A stretch of DNA of 27,784 nucleotides from a bacterium. Lineage in GTDB: Bacteria > Bacillota > Bacilli > Lactobacillales > Streptococcaceae. Shown here one piece after another: positions 18,270-27,784 of this stretch. The DNA is taken from assembly GCA_905221125.1 (NCBI GenBank), contig CAJNBY010000020.1, positions 1 through 27,784 on the forward strand, given 5' to 3'. The notes beneath the pieces were generated by a model. The model had not been told where the DNA came from, searched no databases, and saw only the letters and a program-made list of their open reading frames with translations. Position numbers and translations under genes: made by a program. Positions within the stretch are counted from its first letter, which is position 1. Each line of letters begins with the position of its first letter.

Positions 18270-19775
18270 TTAACGTACTGTACGGATACGCATTGTATTT
18301 GTACGAACAGCTTCTCCAAGTGGTACACCAGCTACGATAACGATATCGTCACCAGATTGTACAAGACCTGCTTCAACTGCTTTACGTTCAGCAATTTCGA
18401 ACATATCGTCAGTTGATGATGGAGCATCTGTCAACATTGGGATAACACCCCAGTTCAACATCAATCCACGTTCTGTCAATTCGTCGAATGTCAATGCCAA
18501 GATGTCAGCATTTGGACGGTATTTAGAGATCAAACGTGCAGTGTGACCTGTCTTAGTAAGAGTTACAACCAATTTAATGTCCATTGAGTTAGTAGCATCT
18601 TTAACAGCTGAAGCCATTACTTCTGTCTTAGAGTTACGTTCGAATGAATCTGAGTTCAAACGTCCGTATTCGTTAAGAAGAGTTTGAGCGTTCTTATCGA
18701 TTGTAGCCATTGTAGTTACTGACTCAAGTGGGTACTTACCGTTTGCAGACTCACCTGAAAGCATTGTTGCGTCAGTTCCGTCGATAACAGCGTTAAATAC
18801 GTCTGATACTTCTGAACGAGTTGCACGTGGTTTTTCAGTCATTGTTTCAAGCATGTTTGTTGCAGTGATAACAACTTTACCTGCAGCATTGACTTTAGTG
18901 ATAATCATTTTTTGGTAAACTGGAACCATTTCGAATGGTACTTCGATACCCATGTCACCACGAGCAATCATGATACCATCAGCAGCTTCGATGATTTCAT
19001 CCAAGTTATCGATACCTTGTTGGTTTTCGATTTTAGCGAACAATTGAACGTGTCCATTTCCAGTTTCTTCACAGATTGCACGAACTTCGTTAACGTCTTT
19101 TGCAGTACGTACGAATGAAATCGCGATGAAGTTGATACCTTGTTCAAGACCGAAACGGATATCGTCGTTATCGCGTTCAGCAAGAGCTGGGAAAGGAATT
19201 TTAGTGTTAGGAATGTTCACACCTTTTTGTTTAGCGATGATACCATCGTTTTCAACTTCAACTTCAAATTCACGAGTTGCGTCATCTTTAGCAACCACAC
19301 GAAGACCAAGTTTACCATCGTCAACCAACACTTGACGACCAACTTCAACATCATCATAGATATCAAGAGCACCAGCAACGTTCAATGCAATCACTTCACG
19401 AGTTGATTTGATTCCTTGTTTAGTTGCAACACGGATTTTCTCACCAGTTTTGTATGAATACTCTTTAGCTTCACCTTCGAACAATTCTGTACGGATTTCT
19501 GGTCCTTTTGTATCAAGAAGGAAACCAACTTTTTTACCTGCAAGTTTTTCTGCAAGTTTAACAGTTGCCATACGCTCACCTTGTTCTTGGTGGTCACCGT
19601 GTGAGAAGTTGAAACGGAATGTGTTAGCACCAGCTTCAATCAATTTAGCAATGTTTTTAGCTGAAGCTTCAACATCAAGTTTTTCACCCCAGTATCCGTC
19701 ATCACCAAATTTTTTACCACCACGGATTTCTACCGCAGGACCCAAAGTTGCAACGATTTTTACACGTTTGTTCAT
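18270..19775 (-). CDS. pyk: Pyruvate kinase
   Basis: This 501-residue enzyme converts phosphoenolpyruvate to pyruvate with ATP formation, the step before Ldh. It has VKIVATLGPA (5-14), FRFNFSHG (53-60) with the catalytic Arg and Asn, DTKGPEIRTE, the IMIARGDMGIE active-site loop, TATNMLETM, and a C-terminal effector domain with TLTKTGHTARLISKY. A streptococcal 15-20-residue insertion (GGKKFGDDGYWGEKLD) follows the first strand. The ribosome site AAAGGAG is well placed. It is 58 bases downstream of pfkA with no terminator, so the two form one operon. Codon bias indicates very high expression. Confidence 0.98.
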   Translation of the reverse strand: MNKRVKIVATLGPAVEIRGGKKFGDDGYWGEKLDVEASAKNIAKLIEAGANTFRFNFSHGDHQEQGERMATVKLAEKLAGKKVGFLLDTKGPEIRTELFEGEAKEYSYKTGEKIRVATKQGIKSTREVIALNVAGALDIYDDVEVGRQVLVDDGKLGLRVVAKDDATREFEVEVENDGIIAKQKGVNIPNTKIPFPALAERDNDDIRFGLEQGINFIAISFVRTAKDVNEVRAICEETGNGHVQLFAKIENQQGIDNLDEIIEAADGIMIARGDMGIEVPFEMVPVYQKMIITKVNAAGKVVITATNMLETMTEKPRATRSEVSDVFNAVIDGTDATMLSGESANGKYPLESVTTMATIDKNAQTLLNEYGRLNSDSFERNSKTEVMASAVKDATNSMDIKLVVTLTKTGHTARLISKYRPNADILALTFDELTERGLMLNWGVIPMLTDAPSSTDDMFEIAERKAVEAGLVQSGDDIVIVAGVPLGEAVRTNTMRIRTVR

Positions 19776-19833
19776 GATTTTTGTGACTCCTTTATATATA
19801 TGACCTTTTTGGTCTTATTAACTAAATTGTAAA

Positions 19834-20847
<1,014 letters not shown>

Positions 20848-20879
20848 TTATGCTCCTTTTTCTTTTAACATTCTTATTG

Positions 20880-20888
20880 ATTATACCA
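20880..20888 (-). promoter_or_regulatory. Extended -10 promoter for pfkA-pyk
   Basis: TGGTATAAT on the minus strand lies 38 bases upstream of the pfkA start, within the 82-base gap after dnaE. The -35 slot is not consensus. No cre-like site was found in this gap. No dnaE terminator was recognised either, so dnaE read-through into pfkA is possible. Confidence 0.65.
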
Positions 20889-20923
20889 CATTTGATTTTA
20901 AAATTCTTCTATTTTCCGTATTT

Positions 20924-23900
20924 TTAGCGATAAATCGTTTTCATAACGATTTCATTCAATTTTGCTTCTAATTCATTGGATTTAGCTACAAAATGATGGG
21001 GAGAAACGATTGTTTTCTGTTCCTCTTCATACCTGATGATGACTGGGATTGGGCCTTTATACTGGTCTAAAATTCTCGAAATTTCTTGATCCGATTCATG
21101 ATTTTTTACCTGTATCCAAAAGCGTTCAGCAACTGCTTCTCTTAATTCTTGTGCAATCATTTGCAGACGGCCATCACGTGACTGGATTTTTCCTTTTATA
21201 TAGTAGAAGGCTCCCTCTTTTATTTCCTGCCCAACCTGACGATATAAGTCTGAAAAGAGAGTGACATCCAATTTTTTCTTACTGTCATCCACCTGTAAGA
21301 AAGCCATGTTTTCACCCTTTTTGGTACGAATTACTTTTATTTTCTGAACTTCAACCAAGATAATAGCGTAGCTATTTTCTGACAAATTTCCGATTGGGGT
21401 AATCGGGTAAATAGCTTTACTTGCAATAGTTTGTAGAGGATGTTTGCTGACACCTATCCCTAAAAATTCTTGTTCCATATAGAATTTTTCTTGTTCCGTC
21501 CAGTCCTCCGAATCTTGCCAACTATAAATTGTCTCACCAAACAAGCTTCCTAACTCTTTCACAAATTCAAATAGATTAGCTAAATTATTGAATACTTTTT
21601 GACGATTTTTTTCAAATGAATCGAAAAGACCAACTTTTACCAAAGGTTCTAGCAGAGGAAGTTTCAGATAATTCTCAGGTAATTTAGCTATAAAATCTTC
21701 CATGTTAGAATAAGGTCTATTTTCAAGAATCCAAAGTGCCAAATCTTTGCTGACTCCCTTAATTGATTTCAATCCTAGATAGATGTCCTTGTTCGCAATT
21801 TTATCGTGATAGGGAATGGTGTTGATGGACAGAGGCGCCACTTCAAAGCCTGCTTCAAGTGCATCTATTAAGTAATCACTGTTGGCAGAATTTAACATGA
21901 CCTGATAAAAGATGGCTGGATAATGTGTTTTGAAATAAGCCAACTGGAAGGCCAAGGCTGAGTAAGCATAGGCGTGAGATCGGTTAAACCCATAACCTGC
22001 AAACTTCTCCATGACATCAAAGACCTGCTCTGCCTTTTCCGCAGTATGACCTGCTTTTAATGCCCCTTGAATAAAGGAAGCTCTCATCTCATGCATGGCA
22101 GAGGCATCCTTTTTCCCCATAGCTCGACGCAAAATATCGGCTTTCCCAAGACTAAATCCAGCAAAACGCTGAGCAACCTGCATAACCTGCTCCTGATAGA
22201 GCATAATTCCGTAAGTTGGAGCCAAAATATCCTCCAGTACTGGATCCAGAACCGTCACTTCTTCCTGACCATGCTTTCGTGCCACAAAATTATTGATATA
22301 ATCACTAGCACCTGGTCGATTTAGGGAAGTAGTTGCTACGACATCTTCAAAACAGACTGGTTGCACACGCTTGAGCAAGCGAATAGCACCAGGTTGTTCA
22401 AATTGAAAGATACCTTTTGTATTGCCAGAAGCAAATAAAGCTAACGTTTCTTTGTCTTCCAAATCAATTTCTTCTATTTTCAGATGAATACCTTCTGTTT
22501 CTGCAAGCAACTCTTGCATTTTCTGGACAAAGGTTAAATTTCGTAGTCCCAGAAAATCCATTTTCAAAAGCCCACTAGCTTCAACTCCATGAGCATCATA
22601 CTGAGTCAGTGGAATTTCATCACCATGCTTTAGAGGAATGTAGTCAGTCAAATCCTGGTCGCTAATCACAACACCAGCCGCATGGACTGAGGTTTGTCTT
22701 GGATAACCCTCAATCTTACAAGCAATGTCAAAGGCTTTTTGGTATTCTAACTTACTATTGATTTGCTGACGAAACTGAAGATTGCCCTCATAGGCCGACT
22801 TAAGATTGTCGCGAAAACTGATTTTCTTGGTAATTGCGGATAATTCATACTCTGGAACACCAAAGCGTTTCAAGACATCACGCAGAGCCTGCTTGGCCCC
22901 AAAGGTAGAAAAGGTAACGATTTGAGCCGCATGCTTACTACCATATTTATTGCCAACATATCTGATAAAATCTGAACGATAAATATCTGGGATATCAATA
23001 TCAATATCAGGCATAGTATAGCGTTCACGATTGAGAAAGCGTTCAAAAATGAGATTGTTCTCTACTGGGTCAATCCCTGTGATGTCCAAGGCATAGGAAA
23101 CCAAGCTCCCAACTGCAGAACCTCGTCCCATTCCCATATAATAGCCATTCGAACGTCCGAAACGCAGCAAATCCCAAACAACCAAGAAATAATCATCAAA
23201 GCCCATATCATGAATAACAGCCAATTCTTGGTTTAAACGGTCTTGATATTCTTTACTAGACAATCCCTTCTGAGCAAGCCCCAATTCAGCACGTTCTCTC
23301 AACTCTTCTACTGCTGGTCTAGCTGGGTTAAAACGTGGCAGTTTCAGACTAGTATCCAAGTCATAAGAAATACCTGAAATAAGCTTTTCTAAATTGTCCA
23401 AGGCTTGCGGAAATCGTTCTTGGAATAGTTTTTCTAAAGAACTTGCCGATATAAAGACATCTTGTCGTGAACGCAAGGGAACTTCTCTGAGCGGTAGATT
23501 TTCTCTAATCGCTGTTAATACTTGCAGAACTTCTCTATCCCTGCTTTCAAAGGCATTGACCCGATACAGTGGCAAAATAGGATGATGAAATTCGCTTGCC
23601 AGTGTTTCTGGGTAAACACCAATATAATAATCACAGCCTAGTTCTAATGACTCCAATCCATCAAAATAAGGCACAATTACCGCAATATCCTCTAGGTACT
23701 GAGATAAAACTGACCAATCTTTCTCCCCCTGCATCTTGGCTGTTGAAAGCTTCATCAACTGCTGATAGCCCACACTAGATAGAGCTAAAAAGCGTAAATT
23801 CACTTCCTGATTATCTACAAACACAGTCATTTCAAGCCCTAGCAAAGGATGAATGCCGTATTTTTTTGTAACCTCTAGAAAGTCAAAAGCACCATAAAGA

Positions 23901-24025
23901 TTATCAATATCCATCATAGCCAGATGAGTGTAGCCGAATTCTTTAGCTGCTCTCACATACTTGTCAATCGAAATGACGCTCTCCATAAAACTATAGACTG
24001 TTTTTGTATCTAGTTGTGCGATCAA
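20924..24025 (-). CDS. dnaE: DNA polymerase III alpha subunit, DnaE type
   Basis: This 1033-residue family C polymerase extends RNA primers and helps lagging-strand and repair synthesis beside PolC in Firmicutes. It has an N-terminal PHP-like domain, GMGRGSAVGSLVSYAL (about 298-313), the palm motif MPDIDIDIPD (338-347) with catalytic Asp340/Asp342, RQTSVHAAGVVIS, and a C-terminal OB-fold domain. I chose a TTG start at 24025: AGGAG lies 9 bases before it, and it gives the usual (M)IAQLDTKTVYS start. The upstream GTG at 24052 lies within a few bases of the predicted transcription start and has no ribosome site. The PHP metal residues are largely lost. Confidence 0.95.
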   Translation of the reverse strand: MIAQLDTKTVYSFMESVISIDKYVRAAKEFGYTHLAMMDIDNLYGAFDFLEVTKKYGIHPLLGLEMTVFVDNQEVNLRFLALSSVGYQQLMKLSTAKMQGEKDWSVLSQYLEDIAVIVPYFDGLESLELGCDYYIGVYPETLASEFHHPILPLYRVNAFESRDREVLQVLTAIRENLPLREVPLRSRQDVFISASSLEKLFQERFPQALDNLEKLISGISYDLDTSLKLPRFNPARPAVEELRERAELGLAQKGLSSKEYQDRLNQELAVIHDMGFDDYFLVVWDLLRFGRSNGYYMGMGRGSAVGSLVSYALDITGIDPVENNLIFERFLNRERYTMPDIDIDIPDIYRSDFIRYVGNKYGSKHAAQIVTFSTFGAKQALRDVLKRFGVPEYELSAITKKISFRDNLKSAYEGNLQFRQQINSKLEYQKAFDIACKIEGYPRQTSVHAAGVVISDQDLTDYIPLKHGDEIPLTQYDAHGVEASGLLKMDFLGLRNLTFVQKMQELLAETEGIHLKIEEIDLEDKETLALFASGNTKGIFQFEQPGAIRLLKRVQPVCFEDVVATTSLNRPGASDYINNFVARKHGQEEVTVLDPVLEDILAPTYGIMLYQEQVMQVAQRFAGFSLGKADILRRAMGKKDASAMHEMRASFIQGALKAGHTAEKAEQVFDVMEKFAGYGFNRSHAYAYSALAFQLAYFKTHYPAIFYQVMLNSANSDYLIDALEAGFEVAPLSINTIPYHDKIANKDIYLGLKSIKGVSKDLALWILENRPYSNMEDFIAKLPENYLKLPLLEPLVKVGLFDSFEKNRQKVFNNLANLFEFVKELGSLFGETIYSWQDSEDWTEQEKFYMEQEFLGIGVSKHPLQTIASKAIYPITPIGNLSENSYAIILVEVQKIKVIRTKKGENMAFLQVDDSKKKLDVTLFSDLYRQVGQEIKEGAFYYIKGKIQSRDGRLQMIAQELREAVAERFWIQVKNHESDQEISRILDQYKGPIPVIIRYEEEQKTIVSPHHFVAKSNELEAKLNEIVMKTIYR

Positions 24026-24055
24026 TTTACACTTCTCCTCTATCCTTCTCACTAT

Positions 24056-24064
24056 ATTATACCA
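24056..24064 (-). promoter_or_regulatory. Extended -10 promoter for dnaE
   Basis: TGGTATAAT on the minus strand, 30 bases upstream of the TTG start of dnaE. The -35 is weak. Confidence 0.65.
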
Positions 24065-24371
24065 TTTTCAAAAAGAGAAAGACAAAAGCAATAACTCCTA
24101 TCTCTGTTTTATATTTTAAATAAGGCATTTTGGATGAAAAAATAACAAATATATTTTCAATAGAAATGTTTCTGTAAACTATTTTGAACTTTTTATCCCA
24201 ATAAATGGATATCTCTTTTAAAGAAGTGAGATAAATTCACTCAAAATTCTTGTTAGATATAGTTTAATTTATGAACACTATAGAATATCACATATTATTT
24301 CATATAAATTGTATTCATTATTCTTTAATTAATTTCTTTCTCACTTAATAATTCCCTTTCTCCTATTTTTT

Positions 24372-24380
24372 TGATATAAT
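24372..24380 (+). promoter_or_regulatory. Extended -10 promoter for pepX
   Basis: TGATATAAT, 31 bases upstream of the pepX ATG, with a strong AAGGAGG ribosome site at 24401-24407. The -35 slot (TTCCCT) is poor. Confidence 0.65.
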
Positions 24381-24411
24381 AACCTTAATTATTATTTTAC
24401 AAGGAGGTTTT

Positions 24412-26694
24412 ATGCGCTTTAATCAATTCAGCTATTTATCACTTCCAAGAGATACTATTTTATATGAATTAAAAAAGTATGGATTTGATTTTCCATCTGA
24501 GTCAACAAATAAAAAGATGTTGGAGTCTTTTCTAAGTCGTTTCTTTTTCACTTATCAAGACACCAACTATCCACTCTCCATCCTAGCAGTTGATAAAGAA
24601 ACTGACTTACTGGCTTTTTTTCAGTCAGACAAAGAGTTGACTGCAGATATTTTCTATACTGTAGCCTTTCAACTTTTAGGCTTTTCTTATTTTGTTGACT
24701 TCGAAGACAGTGAAGTTTTTCGTAAAGAAACTGGATTTCCCATTATATATGGTGACTTGATTGAAAATCTCTATCAGTTACTCAATACTCGCACCAAAAA
24801 GGGAAATACTCTTATCGACCAACTTGTTAGCGATGGTCTTATTCCAGAGGATAATGACTACCACTACTTTAACGGCAAGAGTTTAGCAACTTTTTCCAGC
24901 CATGATGTTATTCGAGAAGTGGTCTACGTTGAGTCTCGTGTCGATACTGACCGAAAAGGTCTACCAGACCTAGTCAAGGTCAGCATTATTCGCCCTCGTT
25001 TTGATGGACAAATCCCTGCTATCATGACAGCCAGTCCTTATCACCAAGGAACCAATGACAAGGCGAGCGACAAGGCTCTCTACAAGATGGAGGGCGAGCT
25101 TGAGGTCAAACCTGCTCACAAGATTGAGCTAGAAGAACCTCAACTAAATCTCGTCCAACCTCAAGGCCAAGCTGAGCTTGTGTCAGAAGCTGAGGAAAAG
25201 CTAAGTCACATCAACTCCAGCTATACACTCAACGACTACTTCCTTCCACGAGGTTTTGCTAATCTCTATGTTTCAGGTGTTGGTACCAAAGACTCTACTG
25301 GTTTCATGACTAATGGCGACTACCAGCAAATCGAGGCTTATAAAAATGTCATTGATTGGCTTAATGGCCGTTGTCGTGCCTTTACCGACCACACGCGCCA
25401 GCGTCAAGTCAAGGCTGACTGGTCAAATGGAAAAGTTGCCACAACTGGACTTTCCTATCTAGGTACCATGTCAAACGGCCTTGCCACTACAGGCGTCGAT
25501 GGTTTAGAGGTTATCATTGCCGAGGCAGGAATTTCATCATGGTACAACTACTATCGTGAAAACGGTCTGGTGACCAGCCCAGGTGGCTATCCAGGTGAAG
25601 ACTTTGACTCCCTTGCTGAGTTAACCTATTCTCGTAATCTCGTGGCTGGCGACTATATCCGTAGCAATGAAGCTCACCAAAGTGACTTAGAAAAAGTAAA
25701 AGAGCAGTTAGATCGCAAATCTGGTGACTACAATCAATTTTGGAATGACCGCAACTATCTGCTCAATGCCCATAAGGTAAAAGCAGAGGTTGTCTTTACC
25801 CACGGTTCTCAGGATTGGAATGTCAAACCACTTCATGTTTACCAGATGTTCCATGCGCTTCCTGCTCATATAAACAAGCATCTCTTTTTCCATAATGGCG
25901 CACATGTTTACATGAACAACTGGCAGTCCATTGACTTCCGTGAGTCCATGAATGCCTTATTGACTAAGAAATTATTGGAACAAGATACAGATTTCCAACT
26001 TCCTACTGTTATCTGGCAGGACAATACTGCTCCTCAGACTTGGTTATCACTTGATACCTTCTGTGGGCAAGAAAACTTTGAAGCCTTCTCACTGGGTCAA
26101 GAAGAGCAAGTCATTCAAAACCAATACTCAGATAAAGATTTTGAACGCTATGGCAAAACCCACCAGACCTTCAATACAGAGCTTTATCAAGGGAAAGTCA
26201 ATCAGATTACCCTTGACCTTCCTGTGACTAAGGATCTTCACTTGAACGGTCGCGCTCAACTCAATATTCGTATCAAATCCAGCACAAACAAGGGGCTTTT
26301 ATCTGCTCAACTACTGGAACTTGGTCAAAAGAAATACCTACAACCTTATCCAGCTATTTTAAGTGCTAAAACCATTGACAACGGTCGCTACCACATGTTG
26401 GAAAATCTCTGTGAATTGCCATTTCGTGTAAATGAACAACGAGTCGTGACAAAAGGCTACCTCAATTTACAGAATAGAAATGATTTACTGTTAGTCGAGG
26501 ATATTACTGCAGATGAATGGATGGATGTGCAATTTGAACTGCAACCAACTATTTACAAGCTAAAAGAAGGAGATACTCTTCGTTTAGTCCTTTATACTAC
26601 TGACTTTGAAATCACTATACGTGACAATACCGACTACCACTTGACTGTTGATCTTGAACAGTCTACTCTTATCTTACCTTGTCAAAAGGTATAA
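24412..26694 (+). CDS. pepX: Xaa-Pro dipeptidyl-peptidase
   Basis: This 760-residue cytoplasmic serine peptidase of family S15 releases X-Pro dipeptides from peptides taken up by the cell. The catalytic triad is Ser348 ([10 protein letters not shown]), Asp468 (HGSQDWN) and His498 (HNGAHVY), the same numbering as the lactococcal enzyme. It has an N-terminal helical domain (about 1-145), an alpha/beta hydrolase core, and a C-terminal jelly-roll (about 550-760). It ends LPCQKV, a few residues past the LPC end I remember for relatives; the gene joins the decayed duplicate at this point. Strong AAGGAGG ribosome site. It is followed by ahrC. Confidence 0.97.
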   Translation: MRFNQFSYLSLPRDTILYELKKYGFDFPSESTNKKMLESFLSRFFFTYQDTNYPLSILAVDKETDLLAFFQSDKELTADIFYTVAFQLLGFSYFVDFEDSEVFRKETGFPIIYGDLIENLYQLLNTRTKKGNTLIDQLVSDGLIPEDNDYHYFNGKSLATFSSHDVIREVVYVESRVDTDRKGLPDLVKVSIIRPRFDGQIPAIMTASPYHQGTNDKASDKALYKMEGELEVKPAHKIELEEPQLNLVQPQGQAELVSEAEEKLSHINSSYTLNDYFLPRGFANLYVSGVGTKDSTGFMTNGDYQQIEAYKNVIDWLNGRCRAFTDHTRQRQVKADWSNGKVATTGLSYLGTMSNGLATTGVDGLEVIIAEAGISSWYNYYRENGLVTSPGGYPGEDFDSLAELTYSRNLVAGDYIRSNEAHQSDLEKVKEQLDRKSGDYNQFWNDRNYLLNAHKVKAEVVFTHGSQDWNVKPLHVYQMFHALPAHINKHLFFHNGAHVYMNNWQSIDFRESMNALLTKKLLEQDTDFQLPTVIWQDNTAPQTWLSLDTFCGQENFEAFSLGQEEQVIQNQYSDKDFERYGKTHQTFNTELYQGKVNQITLDLPVTKDLHLNGRAQLNIRIKSSTNKGLLSAQLLELGQKKYLQPYPAILSAKTIDNGRYHMLENLCELPFRVNEQRVVTKGYLNLQNRNDLLLVEDITADEWMDVQFELQPTIYKLKEGDTLRLVLYTTDFEITIRDNTDYHLTVDLEQSTLILPCQKV

Positions 26695-26698
26695 TGTA

Positions 26699-27157
26699 AC
26701 AGACAATCAGTATGGAAAAATTTCCACTTGAATAGTCTAACGAAACATAAACTTGGTATCAAATCCACTCTCAAAGAAGGACTTATGATAAGCCCATAAC
26801 TGGAGTTTGGACAAAAGATACTAACACCCCTGACCAACATGTGTAACCCTCTATCATACACGCTACCACACCACATGTTGGACAATCTCTGTGAATTTCC
26901 ATTTAGCGTGAATTCACAAAAAGCCGTGACAAAATGCTACCATAATTAAATGATTCACTGTCAGTAAAGAACAGCAATGTAGATGAAGGGATAGATATCC
27001 AATTCAACTGCACCCAACTAGTGACAAGTTAAAAGAGAGATGCTCTCCATCTAGTTCTTTAGGCTACTGACATTGAAATCATCATACGTGACAATACCGC
27101 TTACCACTCGACTGACAATTTCGATCAGTCCACGCTTTATGTACTTTGTACAAGGAG
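26699..27157 (+). pseudogene. Decayed tandem copy of the pepX 3' end
   Basis: This gap repeats, with many changes and small deletions, the last 490 or so bases of pepX (about 26197-26690). Clear blocks are GGTATCAAATCCA (26755 region, copy of 26268 region), ACTTGG/AGTTTGG then ACAAAAGATAC, CACATGTTGGA-AATCTCTGTGAATT (26871 region versus 26393), CGTGACAAAA, TTGAAATCA, and ACGTGACAATACCG (27086 region versus 26619). The copy is full of stops and frameshifts and has no start, so it is not expressed as protein. It fills the whole space between pepX and the ribosome site of ahrC. Confidence 0.85.
27112..27141 (+). promoter_or_regulatory. Possible weak promoter for ahrC inside the pepX copy
   Basis: CTGACA (27112-27117), an 18-base spacer and TTTATG (27136-27141), 26 bases upstream of the ahrC ATG. 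The match is modest. No terminator is seen between pepX and ahrC, so read-through from pepX could also drive the gene. Confidence 0.3.
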
Positions 27158-27167
27158 TTAAATTATT

Positions 27168-27638
27168 ATGAACAAATCTGAACACCGACACCAACTCATA
27201 CGCGCTCTTGTTGCAAAAAACAAGATTCATACACAGGCTGAGTTGCAAGCCCTTCTTGCTGATAACGATATTCAAGTTACTCAGGCAACTCTCTCACGCG
27301 ACATAAAAAATATGAACCTATCAAAAGTACGTGAAGAAGACAACTCTTACTACGTGCTCAATACAGGTTCTATCTCAAAATGGGAGAAACGTCTCGAAAT
27401 CTATATGGAAGATGCTCTTGTACTGATGCGTCCTGTTCAACATCAAGTACTTTTGAAAACTCTTCCTGGTTTGGCTCAATCATTTGGTTCTATTATTGAT
27501 GCTTTGAGTTTCCCTGACGCTATCGCTACCCTCTGTGGCGATGATGTCTGTCTCGTTATCTGCGAAGATGCAGAAGCTGCTCAAAAATGCTTTGAAGATC
27601 TGAAACAGTTCGCCCCACCATTTTTCTTTGGTGAATAG
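27168..27638 (+). CDS. ahrC: ArgR-family transcriptional regulator (AhrC type, next to pepX)
   Basis: This 156-residue arginine repressor homologue has an N-terminal winged helix with TQATLSRDIKNMNLSK (about 38-53) and a C-terminal ligand domain in which the arginine-binding signature reads TLCGDDVCLVI (about 123-133), keeping the Gly-Asp-Asp that the other copy in this window lacks. It resembles pneumococcal AhrC, known to act with ArgR1 to repress arginine uptake genes. The ATG has AAGGAG 10 bases upstream (27152-27157), at the edge of the pepX duplicate. It ends at a strong terminator. The family is certain; the subtype is inferred. Confidence 0.9.
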   Translation: MNKSEHRHQLIRALVAKNKIHTQAELQALLADNDIQVTQATLSRDIKNMNLSKVREEDNSYYVLNTGSISKWEKRLEIYMEDALVLMRPVQHQVLLKTLPGLAQSFGSIIDALSFPDAIATLCGDDVCLVICEDAEAAQKCFEDLKQFAPPFFFGE

Positions 27639-27640
27639 CA

Positions 27641-27675
27641 AAATTCCGTGTCTGATTAGACACGGAATTTTTTTT
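27641..27675 (+). terminator. ahrC terminator
   Basis: A 13-base perfect stem (27641-27653 with 27658-27670, loop GATT) runs into eight T residues. It begins 2 bases after the ahrC stop. This is a textbook Rho-independent terminator. Confidence 0.92.
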
Positions 27676-27688
27676 ATCTTCTTTACTA

Positions 27689-27702
27689 ATACTCTTCGAA
27701 AA
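27689..27702 (+). repeat. Fragment resembling the start of a BOX (boxA) repeat
   Basis: ATACTCTTCGAAAA matches from memory the first bases of the boxA unit that is dispersed in pneumococcus and relatives. The match stops two bases before the ISL3-like end at 27705, as if the element was cut or replaced by the insertion. Fourteen bases are too few for certainty. Confidence 0.35.
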
Positions 27703-27704
27703 GC

Positions 27705-27784
27705 GGCTCTATAATATTTGTAGTGGGTAAATCCCCTATAGATATTATGGAGCCTATTTTGTTGTAGAAAAAAAGTCCCATAAG
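27705..27784 (+). mobile_element. ISL3-like insertion sequence end, running off the window
   Basis: The sequence begins GGCTCTATAATAT, continues to TGTAGTGGGT, and shares 18 of 24 bases with the opposite-facing end at 54-77. A second inverted motif, ATATTATGGAGCC (27742-27754), pairs with the first 13 bases at 12 positions, giving a subterminal hairpin. The remaining 30 bases would be the leader of an element to the right of the window. No transposase codons can be assigned here. The family is from memory. Confidence 0.55.

Larger units (their letters stand above)
24026..24411. other. AT-rich divergent intergenic region between dnaE and pepX
   Basis: This gene-free stretch of 386 bases holds the two divergent promoters at its ends (24056-24064 and 24372-24380). 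The middle is very AT-rich with only short imperfect inverted repeats (AGTGA/TCACT near 24225-24242, AGAAA/TTTCT near 24161-24172). I found no reading frame, RNA gene, cre site or insertion-sequence end in it. Confidence 0.6.

Noticed and set aside
19802..19814. GACC-TTTTT-GGTC hairpin between pfkA and pyk
   Set aside because: A 4-base stem without a T tract on the transcribed strand is too weak to call a terminator or attenuator.
24065..24371. Possible small RNA or hidden gene in the dnaE-pepX gap
   Set aside because: No terminator-like hairpin with a T tract, no ribosome site with an open frame, and only short imperfect repeats in very AT-rich DNA.
26682..27275. Short minus-strand frames between pepX and ahrC
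   Set aside because: They lie in the decayed pepX copy, start without ribosome sites and match nothing; they are chance frames.

Overview
This window is a chromosomal segment from a low-GC streptococcus of the mitis group (Streptococcus mitis, S. oralis or a close relative). The reasons are an almost uninterrupted set of proteins I recognise as streptococcal (sortase A with His141/Cys207/Arg215, PepX with Ser348/Asp468/His498, a 1033-residue DnaE, a 501-residue pyruvate kinase), strong AAGGAGG-type ribosome binding sites, and repeated extended -10 promoters (TGnTATAAT). GyrA carries Gly at residue 114, which I remember as typical of viridans streptococci; pneumococci usually have Ser. No rRNA, tRNA, CRISPR array, complete prophage or complete insertion sequence is visible.

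Layout, left to right. (1) 1-133: a hairpin terminator and an ISL3-like insertion-sequence end. (2) 134-8074, minus strand: a tightly packed operon read right to left as xseA, xseB, ispA, tlyA, argR-type regulator, recN and a metallophosphatase, followed by lepA with its own promoter. The first seven genes overlap or nearly touch. (3) 8202-11116, minus strand: udk, truB and a DUF2130 coiled-coil protein. (4) 11212-13435, minus strand: an O-acetylhomoserine sulfhydrylase-type enzyme and a formate/nitrite transporter, each with its own promoter and terminator. (5) 13575-16786, minus strand: gyrA followed by srtA, overlapping by one base. (6) 16981-17967, plus strand: ldh, divergent from gyrA, with a CcpA (cre)-like site between them. 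(7) 17968-18269: the ldh terminator, a remnant of a tyrosine recombinase, and the pyk terminator. (8) 18270-20841, minus strand: pfkA-pyk. (9) 20924-24025, minus strand: dnaE, starting at TTG. (10) 24412-27638, plus strand: pepX, a decayed second copy of the pepX 3' end, and a second ArgR-family regulator (AhrC type). (11) 27641-27784: a terminator, a fragment resembling boxA, and a second ISL3-like end running off the window.

How the genes work together. The window is mostly housekeeping: DNA repair and replication (recN, xseAB, gyrA, dnaE), isoprenoid, RNA and translation functions (ispA, tlyA, truB, lepA), glycolysis and fermentation (pfkA, pyk, ldh, with a formate transporter that fits mixed-acid metabolism), peptide and amino-acid use (pepX, two arginine regulators, the sulfhydrylase) and surface-protein anchoring (srtA). 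The two ArgR-family genes resemble pneumococcal ArgR1 and AhrC, which are known to act together.

I did not find an undescribed multi-gene defence or mobile system. The unusual content is in the gaps: a fossil tandem duplication of the pepX tail directly in front of ahrC, a recombinase scar between ldh and pyk, outward-facing ISL3-like ends at both edges, and two cre-like sites placed as expected for opposite regulatory effects (activation upstream of the ldh promoter, repression over the -35 of the formate transporter promoter).
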